Assembly (NCBI GenBank): GCA_016782645.1
Contig: JADHYC010000015.1
Span: 1-43,776, forward strand
DNA from: Fidelibacterota bacterium
GTDB taxonomy: Bacteria > Fidelibacterota > UBA2242
Direction of reading: 5' to 3'
DNA length: 43,776 bases
The notes beneath the pieces are model-generated. The model was not told the DNA's origin. It was given only the letters and a program-made list of their open reading frames with translations, and ran no database searches. This document shows, piece by piece, positions 32,806 to 41,272 of the stretch. Made by a program: the position numbers and the translations under genes. Positions within the stretch are counted from its first letter, which is position 1. Each line of letters begins with the position of its first letter.

Positions 32806-34059
32806 ATGGATGTGTTTATTAGTTTATTAGAAAATTTTAAAGACCTTTTCGGACATCATGTTGTTTTTAGTACGGGAATGTTGTTGTTAATCGGATATTT
32901 TACAGGAAAATTGTCAGAGAAAATAAGGCTACCGTCAATAACAGGATATATCATCGCTGGTCTGCTTTTAGGTAGCTCAGTAACCAATATTATCCATGAG
33001 GATATGGCTTATCGGCTTACAAGTGTTACGGAAATAGCGCTTGGTTTGATTGCAATTACAATAGGTGCTGAGTTTGATATTGCAAAACTTAAGAAAACTG
33101 GTAGAACAATAATTATTATTACATTTTTTCAGGTTTTTTTTACTTTCATATTCGTAGTGATTGCTCTTTTCATAATAGGCATGGAGTTAAGATATGTTCT
33201 CATTCTTGGTGCAATTGCTACTGCAACTGCACCTGCTGCTACAGTCATCATTGTTAGAGAATTACGTGCTCGCGGTAAATTTGTTGATTACCTTTATGGT
33301 GTTGTTGCTTTTGATGATGCTTTATGTATTATCCTTTTCAGTATTGTATTTGCATTAGTTACACCGATGTTAATAGGCACAGCAATTCAAACTGCAGTCG
33401 GTATGCTTACAGGTTTGGTTCATGCAATTACTGATCTCTTCTTTTCATGTTTACTTGGATTTATTAGTGGAATTCTCCTTCATTTATTCACGAGAAAAAA
33501 GTACAAACTTAATGAAATATTGATCATATCAATTGCTGTTATTTTCCTGATTACTTCCATAGCAATAGTATTAAATCTTTCTCTATTGATTGCAAATATG
33601 GTTCTTGGAGCGATGCTTGTAAACTTGTCAGTAAAAAATAAAAGAATATTTCGTATTATAGAGCCTATTACACCTCCGTTATTTGCAATGTTTTTTGTAT
33701 TAGCTGGAACTGAGATTGATATTAGTGTTTTTGCTAAGGGTATAGTGATTGTTTATGGATTAGTATATATCATAAGCCGTTTTGTAGGGAAGTATGCAGG
33801 GACGTATTTTTCAGCAGCAATAACAAAGACGGATAAAAACATTAGGAATTATTTAGGCTTCTGTCTTTTTCCTCAAGCGGGAGTCGCTATAGGTCTTGTA
33901 TTGCTTGTGCAGACATCACCGGTATTGGAATATGCTCCACCTGTTGTAAAAGAAATTCTTGTTTTAGTAGTGAATATTGTACTTTTCAGCATTTTTATTA
34001 ATGAATTAGTCGGTCCTGCAATTACAAAATACGGAATTAAAAAAGGGGCTGATTTATAA
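32806..34059 (+). CDS. CPA2-type cation:proton antiporter
   Basis: 417 residues, about 12-13 membrane helices throughout. It belongs to the monovalent cation:proton antiporter-2 family: LSEKIRLPSITGYIIAGLLLG at the N-terminus, LIAITIGAEFD, the unwound-helix region ATATAPAATVIIVRELRA, and the DD ion-binding pair (D170, D171 in VAFDDALCIIL). No C-terminal cytoplasmic TrkA-type domain is attached. Instead a separate soluble protein follows 17 bp downstream with EIIA and PII-like domains, which may supply regulation. Probable function: Na+ or K+ exchange for protons across the inner membrane. Confidence 0.9.
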   Translation: MDVFISLLENFKDLFGHHVVFSTGMLLLIGYFTGKLSEKIRLPSITGYIIAGLLLGSSVTNIIHEDMAYRLTSVTEIALGLIAITIGAEFDIAKLKKTGRTIIIITFFQVFFTFIFVVIALFIIGMELRYVLILGAIATATAPAATVIIVRELRARGKFVDYLYGVVAFDDALCIILFSIVFALVTPMLIGTAIQTAVGMLTGLVHAITDLFFSCLLGFISGILLHLFTRKKYKLNEILIISIAVIFLITSIAIVLNLSLLIANMVLGAMLVNLSVKNKRIFRIIEPITPPLFAMFFVLAGTEIDISVFAKGIVIVYGLVYIISRFVGKYAGTYFSAAITKTDKNIRNYLGFCLFPQAGVAIGLVLLVQTSPVLEYAPPVVKEILVLVVNIVLFSIFINELVGPAITKYGIKKGADL

Positions 34060-34076
34060 TTTAGGATGGGTTGATT

Positions 34077-34892
34077 ATGGATATTTTTAATATTTTAAAT
34101 GATAAATCGTGTACAACGAATTTGGTCGCAAGAAATAAAGATGACTGTTTGAAAAAGTTATCACATTTATTGTCTACAAATGTTGAGAATGCATCAGAAC
34201 AGGATATATATGATTCACTTATGGAAAGAGAGAAATTAGGGTCCACCGGTTTTGAGGACGGTGTAGCAATTCCTCATGCGAAAATGAAAGGCTTGAGCGA
34301 ATTTGCTATGAGCATTGCCATATCCAAAAAAGGTGTTGATTTTAACAGTATAGATGGTAAAAAAACACATATACTTTTTACTGTTATCGGTCCGGAAGAA
34401 GAAACAGAGGGACACTTGCAAATTCTTGCACAAATATCAAGAATCTCAAGAAATCACAACGCTCATAGAGAAATGTTGAATGCTTCAACTGCTTTAGTAT
34501 TAAGAGAAGCATTTATCCGGTATGTTTCAGGTGCTGAAATTAAGAAAGAGGAAAAAGGTAAAAATAAACTTTTAATGATAGTTTTATATGAAATACGGTT
34601 TTTTGAAGACATTATAGAGTTGTTTCTTGAAAAAGGAATCCGTGGTGTAAATATTTTAGAATCAACCGGAATCAAAGACCAACTTTCAAATATTCCACTC
34701 TTCAGCGGTTTTCTGGATTTTTTAGGAGAGCGTAAAGAAGTCAGCAAAACAATCATGGCTATTGTAGATGAAAGTGATGTATCCAGCGTTGTTGAAGGTG
34801 TCGAAGAAATCATGGGGAACCTTGATACTCACACAGGCGCAATGATTATGGTACTGGATATTTTCTTTACAAAAGGTTCGATGGAAGTGTGA
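34077..34892 (+). CDS. PTS EIIA-type domain fused to a PII-like domain, probable regulator of the adjacent antiporter
   Basis: 271 residues from ATG 34077 (AGGATGGG ribosome binding site; a TTG at 34071 is possible). The N-terminal ~150 residues are a PTS EIIA-2/PtsN domain with the phosphorylatable His in DGVAIPHAKMKG (H67) and ILFTVIGPEEETEGHLQILA. After a Lys/Glu-rich linker (KKEEKGKNK) the C-terminal ~100 residues look like a ferredoxin-fold PII-type domain: strand KLLMIVLYE, helix FFEDIIELFLEKGIRGVNIL, a T-loop-like stretch, strand KTIMAIVDES, helix DVSSVVEGVEEIMG, strand GAMIMVLDI. No sugar permease is nearby. The gene directly follows the antiporter, so a regulatory role in ion transport is inferred, not shown. 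Confidence 0.82.
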   Translation: MDIFNILNDKSCTTNLVARNKDDCLKKLSHLLSTNVENASEQDIYDSLMEREKLGSTGFEDGVAIPHAKMKGLSEFAMSIAISKKGVDFNSIDGKKTHILFTVIGPEEETEGHLQILAQISRISRNHNAHREMLNASTALVLREAFIRYVSGAEIKKEEKGKNKLLMIVLYEIRFFEDIIELFLEKGIRGVNILESTGIKDQLSNIPLFSGFLDFLGERKEVSKTIMAIVDESDVSSVVEGVEEIMGNLDTHTGAMIMVLDIFFTKGSMEV

Positions 34893-34912
34893 AATCGAAA
34901 AAGAATCTAAGT

Positions 34913-34930
34913 ATGAAAACCCGTTTTCAT
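34913..34930 (+). terminator. Hairpin downstream of the EIIA/PII gene
   Basis: ATGAAAAC (34913-34920) and GTTTTCAT (34923-34930) are exact inverted copies with a 2-nt loop, 20 nt after the stop codon. The stem is AT-rich with no separate T-run, so termination is only possible. Confidence 0.35.
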
Positions 34931-35097
34931 TAGGCGGCACACAAAAAATGAACTTTGTCGATATAGAAGGAATTTTCAGAATCTTTTCAGTTTCGTCAGG
35001 TCCTCAGATCTGACGAAACTGAAAATTCGTATAGTTGATGAGTCAGGAGATGATTATTTATATACTGAAAAGTCTGTTCTACGTTTGTGCCGCCTAA
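34930..35097. repeat. 168-bp inverted-repeat element with nested, partly alternative stems
   Basis: The outer arms TTAGGCGGCAC (34930-34940) and GTGCCGCCTAA (35087-35097) are perfect. Inside, TTTTCAGTTTCGTCAG (34984-34999) and CTGACGAAACTGAAAA (35010-35025) form a perfect 16-bp stem with a 10-nt loop. GAATTTTCAG (34970-34979) could instead pair with CTGAAAATTC (35019-35028), and CTTTTCAGT (34983-34991) with ACTGAAAAG (about 35064-35072), so alternative folds exist. No protein is encoded. MITE-like element or structured RNA; undecided. Confidence 0.6.
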
Positions 35098-35177
35098 AGT
35101 TAAGATAACAATAGCAAAATTTATGGAATAAATATTTCACGGTAAAAATCTATGTGATATTTTTTATGAAAATATTC

Positions 35178-35235
35178 TTGACAAATATAAAGGTTAATTA
35201 GTAAATTGGAAACGTATGGAACTAAAAACGTTTCC
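35178..35235 (+). promoter_or_regulatory. Candidate promoter and operator over the tetR start codon
   Basis: TTGACA (35178-35183) is followed after about 20 nt by TAAATTGG (35202-35209), close to the FCB-type TAnnTTTG -7 box. This would place the transcript start at or next to the ATG (35216). No ribosome binding site is present, which fits a leaderless mRNA. An inverted repeat GGAAACGT (35208-35215) / ACGTTTCC (35228-35235), arms perfect, spans the start codon and is a good candidate TetR autoregulatory operator. The match is by eye. Confidence 0.4.
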
Positions 35236-35854
35236 AGTGGGCAATAAAGAACTACCTGAGAAATTCAGACCAATTATTGAATATGCCAGACAAAAAATTA
35301 TGGCTTATGGCATAAGAAATTTTACTGTAGAAAAATTTGTTTCTGATCTACATATCAGCAAAAAAACAATTTATAAATATTTCAGTACAAAAGAAGAATT
35401 CATCGAAGCAGTTTTGTTTTACAATTATAACGAGCTTTTTTCAAGTGTAGATGCAATCCAACCTGATGATAAAGACCCGTTAAAAACGGTATTTATGGTA
35501 TTACAAGAGATTTTTAATAATATATCGAAAATGAGTTCAGAGTTAGTGTACGATGTAAAGCTTTTCTATCCAAAGGTATGGAACAGTATTGAGAAATTTA
35601 GGGAAGAAGTAATTGACAAAATTTATAATTCTTTCATTATAGCTCAGGGAATGGGATTAATTCGAAAAGATATTGATTTAAAGTTCAATGCAAATCTGAT
35701 TATGAAAATTATCCAAACTGTTTTTCAACCTGAATTTTTAATTTGTTCGTCTTATTCATTGTCCGATATAATAAAAATGTTTATAGACCTTATGATGAAT
35801 GGACTTATGGAAAAAGATAAGTCCTTTGACTTTTCTTTAATTGAGGATAAATAG
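35216..35854 (+). CDS. TetR-family transcriptional regulator
   Basis: 212 residues. The N-terminal TetR helix-turn-helix is clear: IIEYARQKIMAYGIRNFTVE, then VSDLHISKKTIYKYFSTKEEF (residues ~20-65). The C-terminal ~140 residues are the helical ligand-binding and dimer domain, which names no ligand. The gene immediately precedes the RND pump cluster on the same strand (64 bp gap). TetR proteins next to RND/MMPL genes usually repress them and respond to a lipid or other hydrophobic compound; here that is inference. Start ATG 35216 lacks a ribosome binding site and is overlapped by a palindrome. Confidence 0.92.
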   Translation: MELKTFPVGNKELPEKFRPIIEYARQKIMAYGIRNFTVEKFVSDLHISKKTIYKYFSTKEEFIEAVLFYNYNELFSSVDAIQPDDKDPLKTVFMVLQEIFNNISKMSSELVYDVKLFYPKVWNSIEKFREEVIDKIYNSFIIAQGMGLIRKDIDLKFNANLIMKIIQTVFQPEFLICSSYSLSDIIKMFIDLMMNGLMEKDKSFDFSLIEDK

Positions 35855-35918
35855 TGATTATTAGCAGGTTGGAGAATAAAAACCATGAATATTATAACCA
35901 TAACTTAGAGAATTATTT

Positions 35919-38210
35919 ATGAAATCCTGGATTGATTTTGTATTAAAATATCCGAAAACTATTATTGCTTTCTGCATTTTAATAACGGTTTTAATGGGAT
36001 GGAATATTCCAAAACTTGAGATCGAACCAGATTTGAAAGCAATGTTTCCCAAGGATTTTGACATAATTGTTTCTATGAATGAAATGGAGGATATATTTGG
36101 CGGCTCAGAACTAATAGTCATGTCAATTTCTTCTGATGATATTTTTAATAAAAGCACTCTTAAAAAAATTGATGACATAACAGAGGAAATAGAAGAAATC
36201 GAAATGGTCGAGAAAGTCTTATCATTGACTAATGCTGTTGATATAAAGGCTACTGAAGATGGATTTGAAGTTGGTGAACTTTTTGAGGATTATCCGGAAA
36301 CCACGGAAGAAGTAACGGCAATCAAACAACGCATTATTGACAATGAAATGCTTTATGGCAACATTGTGTCGAAAGATTTTAAGAAGTCGGCTATAATTTC
36401 CATATTGGAAGTAACAACCGGAGATAGTGATGATGATGAAATATCATTTTTATTTAATAAGGTAATTAAAAAATATGAAGGATCTGAACAGATTCATATT
36501 GCCGGAATGCCTCTTACACGTTATGAAGTCACTAATACAATGCAGTCAGACATAAAAACACTTTTCCCATTCGGGATTGTCTTGATGATATTTTTATTAG
36601 TTTTTTGTTTTCGGAGCTGGATCGGTGCCTTTTTACCTTTCATAGTTGTTATTATGAGCATTATTAATATGATTGGACTGATGGCATTGCTCAGGATAAA
36701 ATTTACTTTTATTGGGATAATGACTCCGGTAATGTTGATCGCCATTGCTAACGATTATAGTATTCATATTGTTGCTCATTATTTTGAAGAGTATAAAAAT
36801 CGTGATTATAGGAGTAAAGACCTAATAATCAAATCAACACTTCAACATCTCCAAACCCCGGTATTTTTGGCTGGTATTACTACTATTATTGGATTTTTAA
36901 GTCTTCAATCACATATTCTCCCACCAGTAAGGCAATTAGGTTTATTTGTGTCTTTTGGAATTACAATAGCTTTTATTTTAAGTCTTACTTTTGTACCGGC
37001 AGCTTTAAAACTCTTGGATTATCCGGTTTTTTTGACGACAGGAAATTCAACAGAGAAAATGAACAGATTTCTAAGAAAATGGGGAAATTTATTTACTCGA
37101 CATAAATCAAGTTTTTTACTGATTGTTGCTCTAACCAGTCTGGTTATTTCGACAGGGATAACCAGGATCAATGTGGATACAAATCCAATTTACTTCTTTA
37201 GAGAATCGTCGGAGATTCGTAGAGGTAATGAGGTGATAGATAAAGTATTTGGTGGTTCATCGCAGCTAGCAATCCTGGCAAAAGGTGATATAAAATCGCC
37301 GGATTTTTTAAAAAAAATAGAGCAATTAACCAACTTTCTTGATGAAAAGAATAATATAACTCAAACATCTTCTATCATTGACCAGCTTAAATTAATGAAT
37401 AAATCCTTTCACAGTGATAGTACTGAATATAAAGTAATTCCCAAAACTCGCGATGAAGTTGCTCAATATCTATTTCTCTATTCTCTAACAGGTGATCCTG
37501 AGGACCTGGATCATTTTGTGGATTATGATTATGAGCAGGCACAGATATTGGTGAGAGTAAATGAAACCGGTTCGGCAGCGTCGTTTAAATTATATAATGA
37601 AGCAAAAGTGTTCGTTAAAAATGAGCTGGGTGAAGAAAATTTCCCGTCTATTACAGGTGTTACAGCTTTTATCGGTGTATTATCGGATTTGGTAATTAAG
37701 GGTCAGATTAGAAGTCTTATACTTTCAATCTTTTTTGTCTGCCTGGTAAGCGCAATAATCTTTAGGTCAATCATAGGTGGATTATTATCAATTGTTCCTC
37801 TCGGTGGTGCAATTGTTATAGTTTTTGGATTAATGGGCTACTTACATATTGATTTAAATATGGCGACAGTAATGCTTTCAAGTATAATGATAGGAGTTGG
37901 AATTGATTATACGATTCACTTCTTATATCGGTATAGGCTGGAAGTTAAAAAAGGTGCTAGTGCGGAAGAGGCAGTTACACTAACTCTAACAACTAGCGGA
38001 AAGGGAATTATCTATAATGCACTTTCGGTTATTGTTGGATTTTCAGTATTGATGATCTCCGGATTTCTACCCATCTATTTTTTCGGGTTTTTAATCGTAT
38101 TTTCAATTACCGGTTGTTTACTTGGAGCATTATCGGTAATGCCTGCACTGTTGGTACTTTTTAAACCGGCTTTCATTTTCAGTAAAAAGAGGAATATCGA
38201 TGACAGATAA
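35919..38210 (+). CDS. MMPL/RND-superfamily transporter
   Basis: 763 residues with the duplicated RND layout: helix 1 (YPKTIIAFCILITVLMGWN), a periplasmic loop (~30-220), five helices with the GIMTPVMLIAIANDYSIHIV segment, then a second half starting at FLLIVALTSLVISTGITRI, with its loop and the matching SSIMIGVGIDYTIHFLYRY. The paired ANDYSIH / GIDYTIH motifs carry the Asp-Tyr pairs of MMPL pumps such as MmpL3. At 763 residues it lacks the large docking subdomains of AcrB and is closer to hydrophobe/lipid exporters. No membrane-fusion adaptor is encoded nearby; a LolA-like carrier and an outer-membrane protein follow in the same operon. Its stop overlaps the next gene by 11 bp. Confidence 0.92.
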   Translation: MKSWIDFVLKYPKTIIAFCILITVLMGWNIPKLEIEPDLKAMFPKDFDIIVSMNEMEDIFGGSELIVMSISSDDIFNKSTLKKIDDITEEIEEIEMVEKVLSLTNAVDIKATEDGFEVGELFEDYPETTEEVTAIKQRIIDNEMLYGNIVSKDFKKSAIISILEVTTGDSDDDEISFLFNKVIKKYEGSEQIHIAGMPLTRYEVTNTMQSDIKTLFPFGIVLMIFLLVFCFRSWIGAFLPFIVVIMSIINMIGLMALLRIKFTFIGIMTPVMLIAIANDYSIHIVAHYFEEYKNRDYRSKDLIIKSTLQHLQTPVFLAGITTIIGFLSLQSHILPPVRQLGLFVSFGITIAFILSLTFVPAALKLLDYPVFLTTGNSTEKMNRFLRKWGNLFTRHKSSFLLIVALTSLVISTGITRINVDTNPIYFFRESSEIRRGNEVIDKVFGGSSQLAILAKGDIKSPDFLKKIEQLTNFLDEKNNITQTSSIIDQLKLMNKSFHSDSTEYKVIPKTRDEVAQYLFLYSLTGDPEDLDHFVDYDYEQAQILVRVNETGSAASFKLYNEAKVFVKNELGEENFPSITGVTAFIGVLSDLVIKGQIRSLILSIFFVCLVSAIIFRSIIGGLLSIVPLGGAIVIVFGLMGYLHIDLNMATVMLSSIMIGVGIDYTIHFLYRYRLEVKKGASAEEAVTLTLTTSGKGIIYNALSVIVGFSVLMISGFLPIYFFGFLIVFSITGCLLGALSVMPALLVLFKPAFIFSKKRNIDDR

Positions 38211-38568
38211 AAGAGATGAAATATTTTCAAAAATTTTCTTCGTTCCTACAATATTAATAGTAATTTATTGGATCATAACGGAGTTGATAAAGTTATATAA
38301 TTGGCTATCAGGACTTTCTTCTTATAATTCTGGATGGTGGTTGAGTATTGGAAATTTCTGCTTGAGTAATCTGAGTATTATTATTGTGATTTATATAATT
38401 ATATGCCTGCAAGCAGCTGGTATTGCTGAGTTTAAATACAGGAAAAATTTCTTGAAGGCGTTTTTTCTTGGATTGATAATGACACCACTGGTTATGATAG
38501 CTGCATGGGGAAGAAAGAGAAATACTAATCCTTCCGAAGGTTTTCCCAGAGGGATTCCTTTGGAATGA
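38200..38568 (+). CDS. Small three-helix membrane protein
   Basis: 122 residues with three hydrophobic segments (FFVPTILIVIYWIITELI, LSNLSIIIVIYIIICLQ, FLKAFFLGLIMTPLVMIAAW) and a short basic/polar tail. I recognise no family. It overlaps the transporter stop by 11 bp and shares its last ATGA with the following frame, so it is firmly inside the operon and translationally coupled on both sides. An accessory role in the pump complex is a reasonable inference with no direct motif support. Confidence 0.8.
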   Translation: MTDKRDEIFSKIFFVPTILIVIYWIITELIKLYNWLSGLSSYNSGWWLSIGNFCLSNLSIIIVIYIIICLQAAGIAEFKYRKNFLKAFFLGLIMTPLVMIAAWGRKRNTNPSEGFPRGIPLE

Positions 38569-38603
38569 ACCTTTGGAAGGATGATATAGAATTGGAGGTT
38601 GAA

Positions 38604-39401
38604 ATGAAAAAAGTATTTATAATTTTTATTATAACAATATTGCTACTTTCTCTCAATAAGTTTGGTTATTCTCAGTTAACTGGACGGGATATAATGATAA
38701 AAGTAGATGAACAGCAGGATGTAAAAAGTCAATATGCCAAAACCAAAATGACATTAATCAATAAGAGAGGTAAAACACGCATACGTGATGTTTTGAGATA
38801 CGAAAAATCATACTATGGTGAGAAAGGCATTGATACTAAGACTCTTATATTCTTCGAATATCCACCTGATATACGAGGCACAGGTCTGCTTTTATGGAGC
38901 TATGAAGACATTAAGAAAGACGATGATCGCTGGCTCTATTTACCTGCATTAAAGAAAATAAAGCGGATTGCTGGAGAAAGTAAGAATAACTATTTTATGG
39001 GAACAGATTTCACTTATGATGATATGGGTGGACGTGAGGTAGATGAAGATACTCACGAACTTTTAGGACAAGATGAAATTGATGGTATCAATTGCTATAA
39101 AGTTCAGTCAATACCTGTTGATAAAAATGATATGTACAGTAAAAAATTTGGTTGGGTGATACCCGAAAAATGGGTTGTGTTCAAAGTTGATTTTTACGAT
39201 AAGAGAGGAAAACTAATTAAAGAATTAAGAGCAAGTGATTTTCGGGAAGTTAGTAATATATGGACTACTTTTAAGCTTCACATGAATAATTTTGGTAAAA
39301 ACCATCAGACCGTAATTGAAGTTGAAGATATGAAATATAATATTGAAATAAAAGATCAAGTATTTATGAAAACAACACTACAGCGGGGCAGGGTAAAATG
39401 A
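38604..39401 (+). CDS. LolA-like outer membrane lipoprotein-sorting protein
   Basis: 265 residues from ATG 38604, chosen because GGAGG lies 7 nt upstream and a signal peptide starts there (MKKVFIIFIITILLLSL... to GYSQ). An in-frame ATG at 38565 overlapping the previous stop would add 13 charged residues. The mature protein matches the LolA-like 'outer membrane lipoprotein-sorting' family: SQYAKTKMTLINKRGKTR, DTKTLIFFEYPPDIRGTG, DDRWLYLPALKKIKRIAG, FMGTDFTYDDM and a KFGWVIPEKWVVFKVDFYD segment. The fold is a beta-half-barrel that shields a hydrophobic ligand in the periplasm. Sitting between an MMPL pump and an outer-membrane protein, it is a plausible lipid shuttle. Confidence 0.9.
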   Translation: MKKVFIIFIITILLLSLNKFGYSQLTGRDIMIKVDEQQDVKSQYAKTKMTLINKRGKTRIRDVLRYEKSYYGEKGIDTKTLIFFEYPPDIRGTGLLLWSYEDIKKDDDRWLYLPALKKIKRIAGESKNNYFMGTDFTYDDMGGREVDEDTHELLGQDEIDGINCYKVQSIPVDKNDMYSKKFGWVIPEKWVVFKVDFYDKRGKLIKELRASDFREVSNIWTTFKLHMNNFGKNHQTVIEVEDMKYNIEIKDQVFMKTTLQRGRVK

Positions 39402-40699
39402 ATCAAAGAAAGAGGTGTGTTTTAATAATATTTGTGATAATGTTTATTAATCTCTCTGTTTTTACTGATCTTTTTGCACAGGTTGAATTTCATGGGTTTG
39501 TGAGAAATCACAGTGCTTTTAGAGTGGATAAGCCAAATGATGCTATGCTCCTGCGTAATAGACTTCGATTAAATTCTGAGCTCTGGGGTGATAATGTTTA
39601 TGCTTTTGCTTCATTTGATATTTTAAATGACGTAGCTGACTCAGCTATAAATATTCTGAACTTAAGAGAAGCTTATCTGGATATCTACAGTTCATTTGTT
39701 GATTTCAGGATTGGTAAGCAGCAGGTAGTTTGGGGAAAAGCAGATGGATATTTTATTAATGATATTGTGAACCCACTTGATCTATCCTATTTTCTTCTAC
39801 AAGATTTTGATGATATTCGTATGGCAACAACTATGCTTAACACTAAGTTATACTTTGGAAATCACTCACTGGAAGTATTAGTAATTCCTGAATTCAAACT
39901 CACTAAAATAAGTTTTAAAGGAGATTGGGGATTTGAGAGACCTGATTCAATTGACATACTAATCGATCCAATTAATTCAATTATTGTCAGTTTGCCCTTG
40001 AGTTATCAACAGGATAAAATACAAGAAAAATCTATTCGTAAAGCTGAATATGGATTTAAATTTAATACATTCTTGCTCGGCACAGATTTATCAATAATAT
40101 ATCTTAAAGTAAGGGAAGATAAGCTAATATATTTAAAACAAATAGTGGCAGATAATTACGGTTTACATAATGGAGTAAACCTTACTCCATCCCATCCATG
40201 GGTTACATTTTACGGTGCGAACTTTTCCAGACCTTTTGGGACCTCTGTTTTTCGAGGAGAGGGAGGATATTACACGAAGCGACTTTTTGATACAGAAGGT
40301 GTGAAATATATAAATGAAGGAATGCTGGTGGAAAAAGGGTTTGTTCAAGGCATGCTCGGAATAGACTACCAGCTAACCGGTGATATTGATATAGGGGTTC
40401 AGGCAATTCATGAGAGGATACTTGACTATGAAGATGGAATAGTTAATGACGATGCGAATTCTATTGGAACTTTTTTAATTCGTGGAAGATTCTTTAATGA
40501 GACGGTTCTCCCGATGATTTTAACATTATATAACATCGATAATAAATCCTCACTTTCACGAATTATGGTAGATTGGAACTATTCAGACAGTTTTATAATT
40601 ACTTTTGGCATAGATATTTTAGAAGGAGATAGCGATACTATTTTCGGGCAGTTTAACAGAAATGATAATGTGTATTTGAAAGTAAAGTATAGCTTTTAA
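39398..40699 (+). CDS. DUF1302-like outer-membrane beta-barrel protein
   Basis: 433 residues with a signal peptide (VLIIFVIMFINLSVFTDLFAQ) and alternating amphipathic strands to the end (DNVYLKVKYSF, a C-terminal Phe as in many outer-membrane barrels). Segments LRNRLRLNSELWGDN, NLREAYLDIYSSFVDFRIGKQQVVWGKADGYFINDIVNPLDLS and RPFGTSVFRGEGGYY agree with the DUF1302 family (the GKQxVxWG...xxDVxNPxD element). It overlaps the LolA-like gene by 4 bp (ATGA). Family members occur with LolA-like proteins and RND/MMPL pumps. A pore or acceptor in the outer membrane for the same cargo is inferred. Confidence 0.85.
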   Translation: MNQRKRCVLIIFVIMFINLSVFTDLFAQVEFHGFVRNHSAFRVDKPNDAMLLRNRLRLNSELWGDNVYAFASFDILNDVADSAINILNLREAYLDIYSSFVDFRIGKQQVVWGKADGYFINDIVNPLDLSYFLLQDFDDIRMATTMLNTKLYFGNHSLEVLVIPEFKLTKISFKGDWGFERPDSIDILIDPINSIIVSLPLSYQQDKIQEKSIRKAEYGFKFNTFLLGTDLSIIYLKVREDKLIYLKQIVADNYGLHNGVNLTPSHPWVTFYGANFSRPFGTSVFRGEGGYYTKRLFDTEGVKYINEGMLVEKGFVQGMLGIDYQLTGDIDIGVQAIHERILDYEDGIVNDDANSIGTFLIRGRFFNETVLPMILTLYNIDNKSSLSRIMVDWNYSDSFIITFGIDILEGDSDTIFGQFNRNDNVYLKVKYSF

Positions 40700-41272
40700 G
40701 GGCGTTCTCAGTATCGTGAAAAATAAACCGTACCCCGAACCTCCAGGTTCGGAACTAATAGCGAAACTTGAATGTGTAATTACAAACTGTCCAATTTGAA
40801 TATCTAATTCGGCAGTTGCAGGCTCGACGATAATTTATAAAGTTGGTATTTAATTACCGCAATGTGTCCTGGCTCTATGTATTATGATGCAAAGGCAAGT
40901 AAATTTTTAATATTCTATTAGCGCGAGTTCACTTATAGCAGAACTTGTTAATAAAATTTAAGTTTCAATCTTAATGATTTGTAACAGAACCTTGTGAAGG
41001 TTTGCTCCAAATACCATATAAATTTCTACTCTGTACAAAAATGCTATCTATTGGGACGGGATTTTTTATGTAAGAAATTCCTTTGGAAAAGGTCAAAAAC
41101 ATCGAAAGGGCTTAACCTCTCCTTAGTATAATGTATTGCATTATAGAAAGGTAAATCCTTGCTTCTCAAGTTACTAAAAAATAACTTAACAACTTGAAAA
41201 ATGGATTATTTAATTGAAATTTTATTTATATTTAAATTTCAGAAAATTTGAAAATTCTCATTCAGGGGTATA
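40700..41272. other. 573-bp intergenic region upstream of alaS with several hairpins
   Basis: No reading frame is supported. At 40735-40752 CCGAACCT-CC-AGGTTCGG is a perfect 8-bp hairpin. Near 40990 AACCTT-GTG-AAGGTT is a small one, at 41127-41145 TATAATG-TATTG-CATTATA, and at 41168-41187 AAGTTA/TAACTT, overlapped by CAAGTT/AACTTG (41167-41196). No T-box consensus is seen. The first hairpin may lie at the end of the envelope operon; the last three could sit in an alaS leader. Confidence 0.5.

Larger units (their letters stand above)
34893..35215. other. 323-bp spacer carrying hairpin, long inverted-repeat element and tetR promoter
   Basis: No reading frame is supported. From left to right: a hairpin just after the EIIA/PII gene (34913-34930), a 168-bp inverted-repeat element (34930-35097), and an AT-rich stretch with a candidate promoter for the TetR gene. 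Each is entered separately. Confidence 0.7.

Noticed and set aside
40700-41272. T-box riboswitch before alaS (and before thrS at 20228-20319)
   Set aside because: No AGGGTGGNACCGCG-type consensus or antiterminator/terminator pair is visible in either leader.
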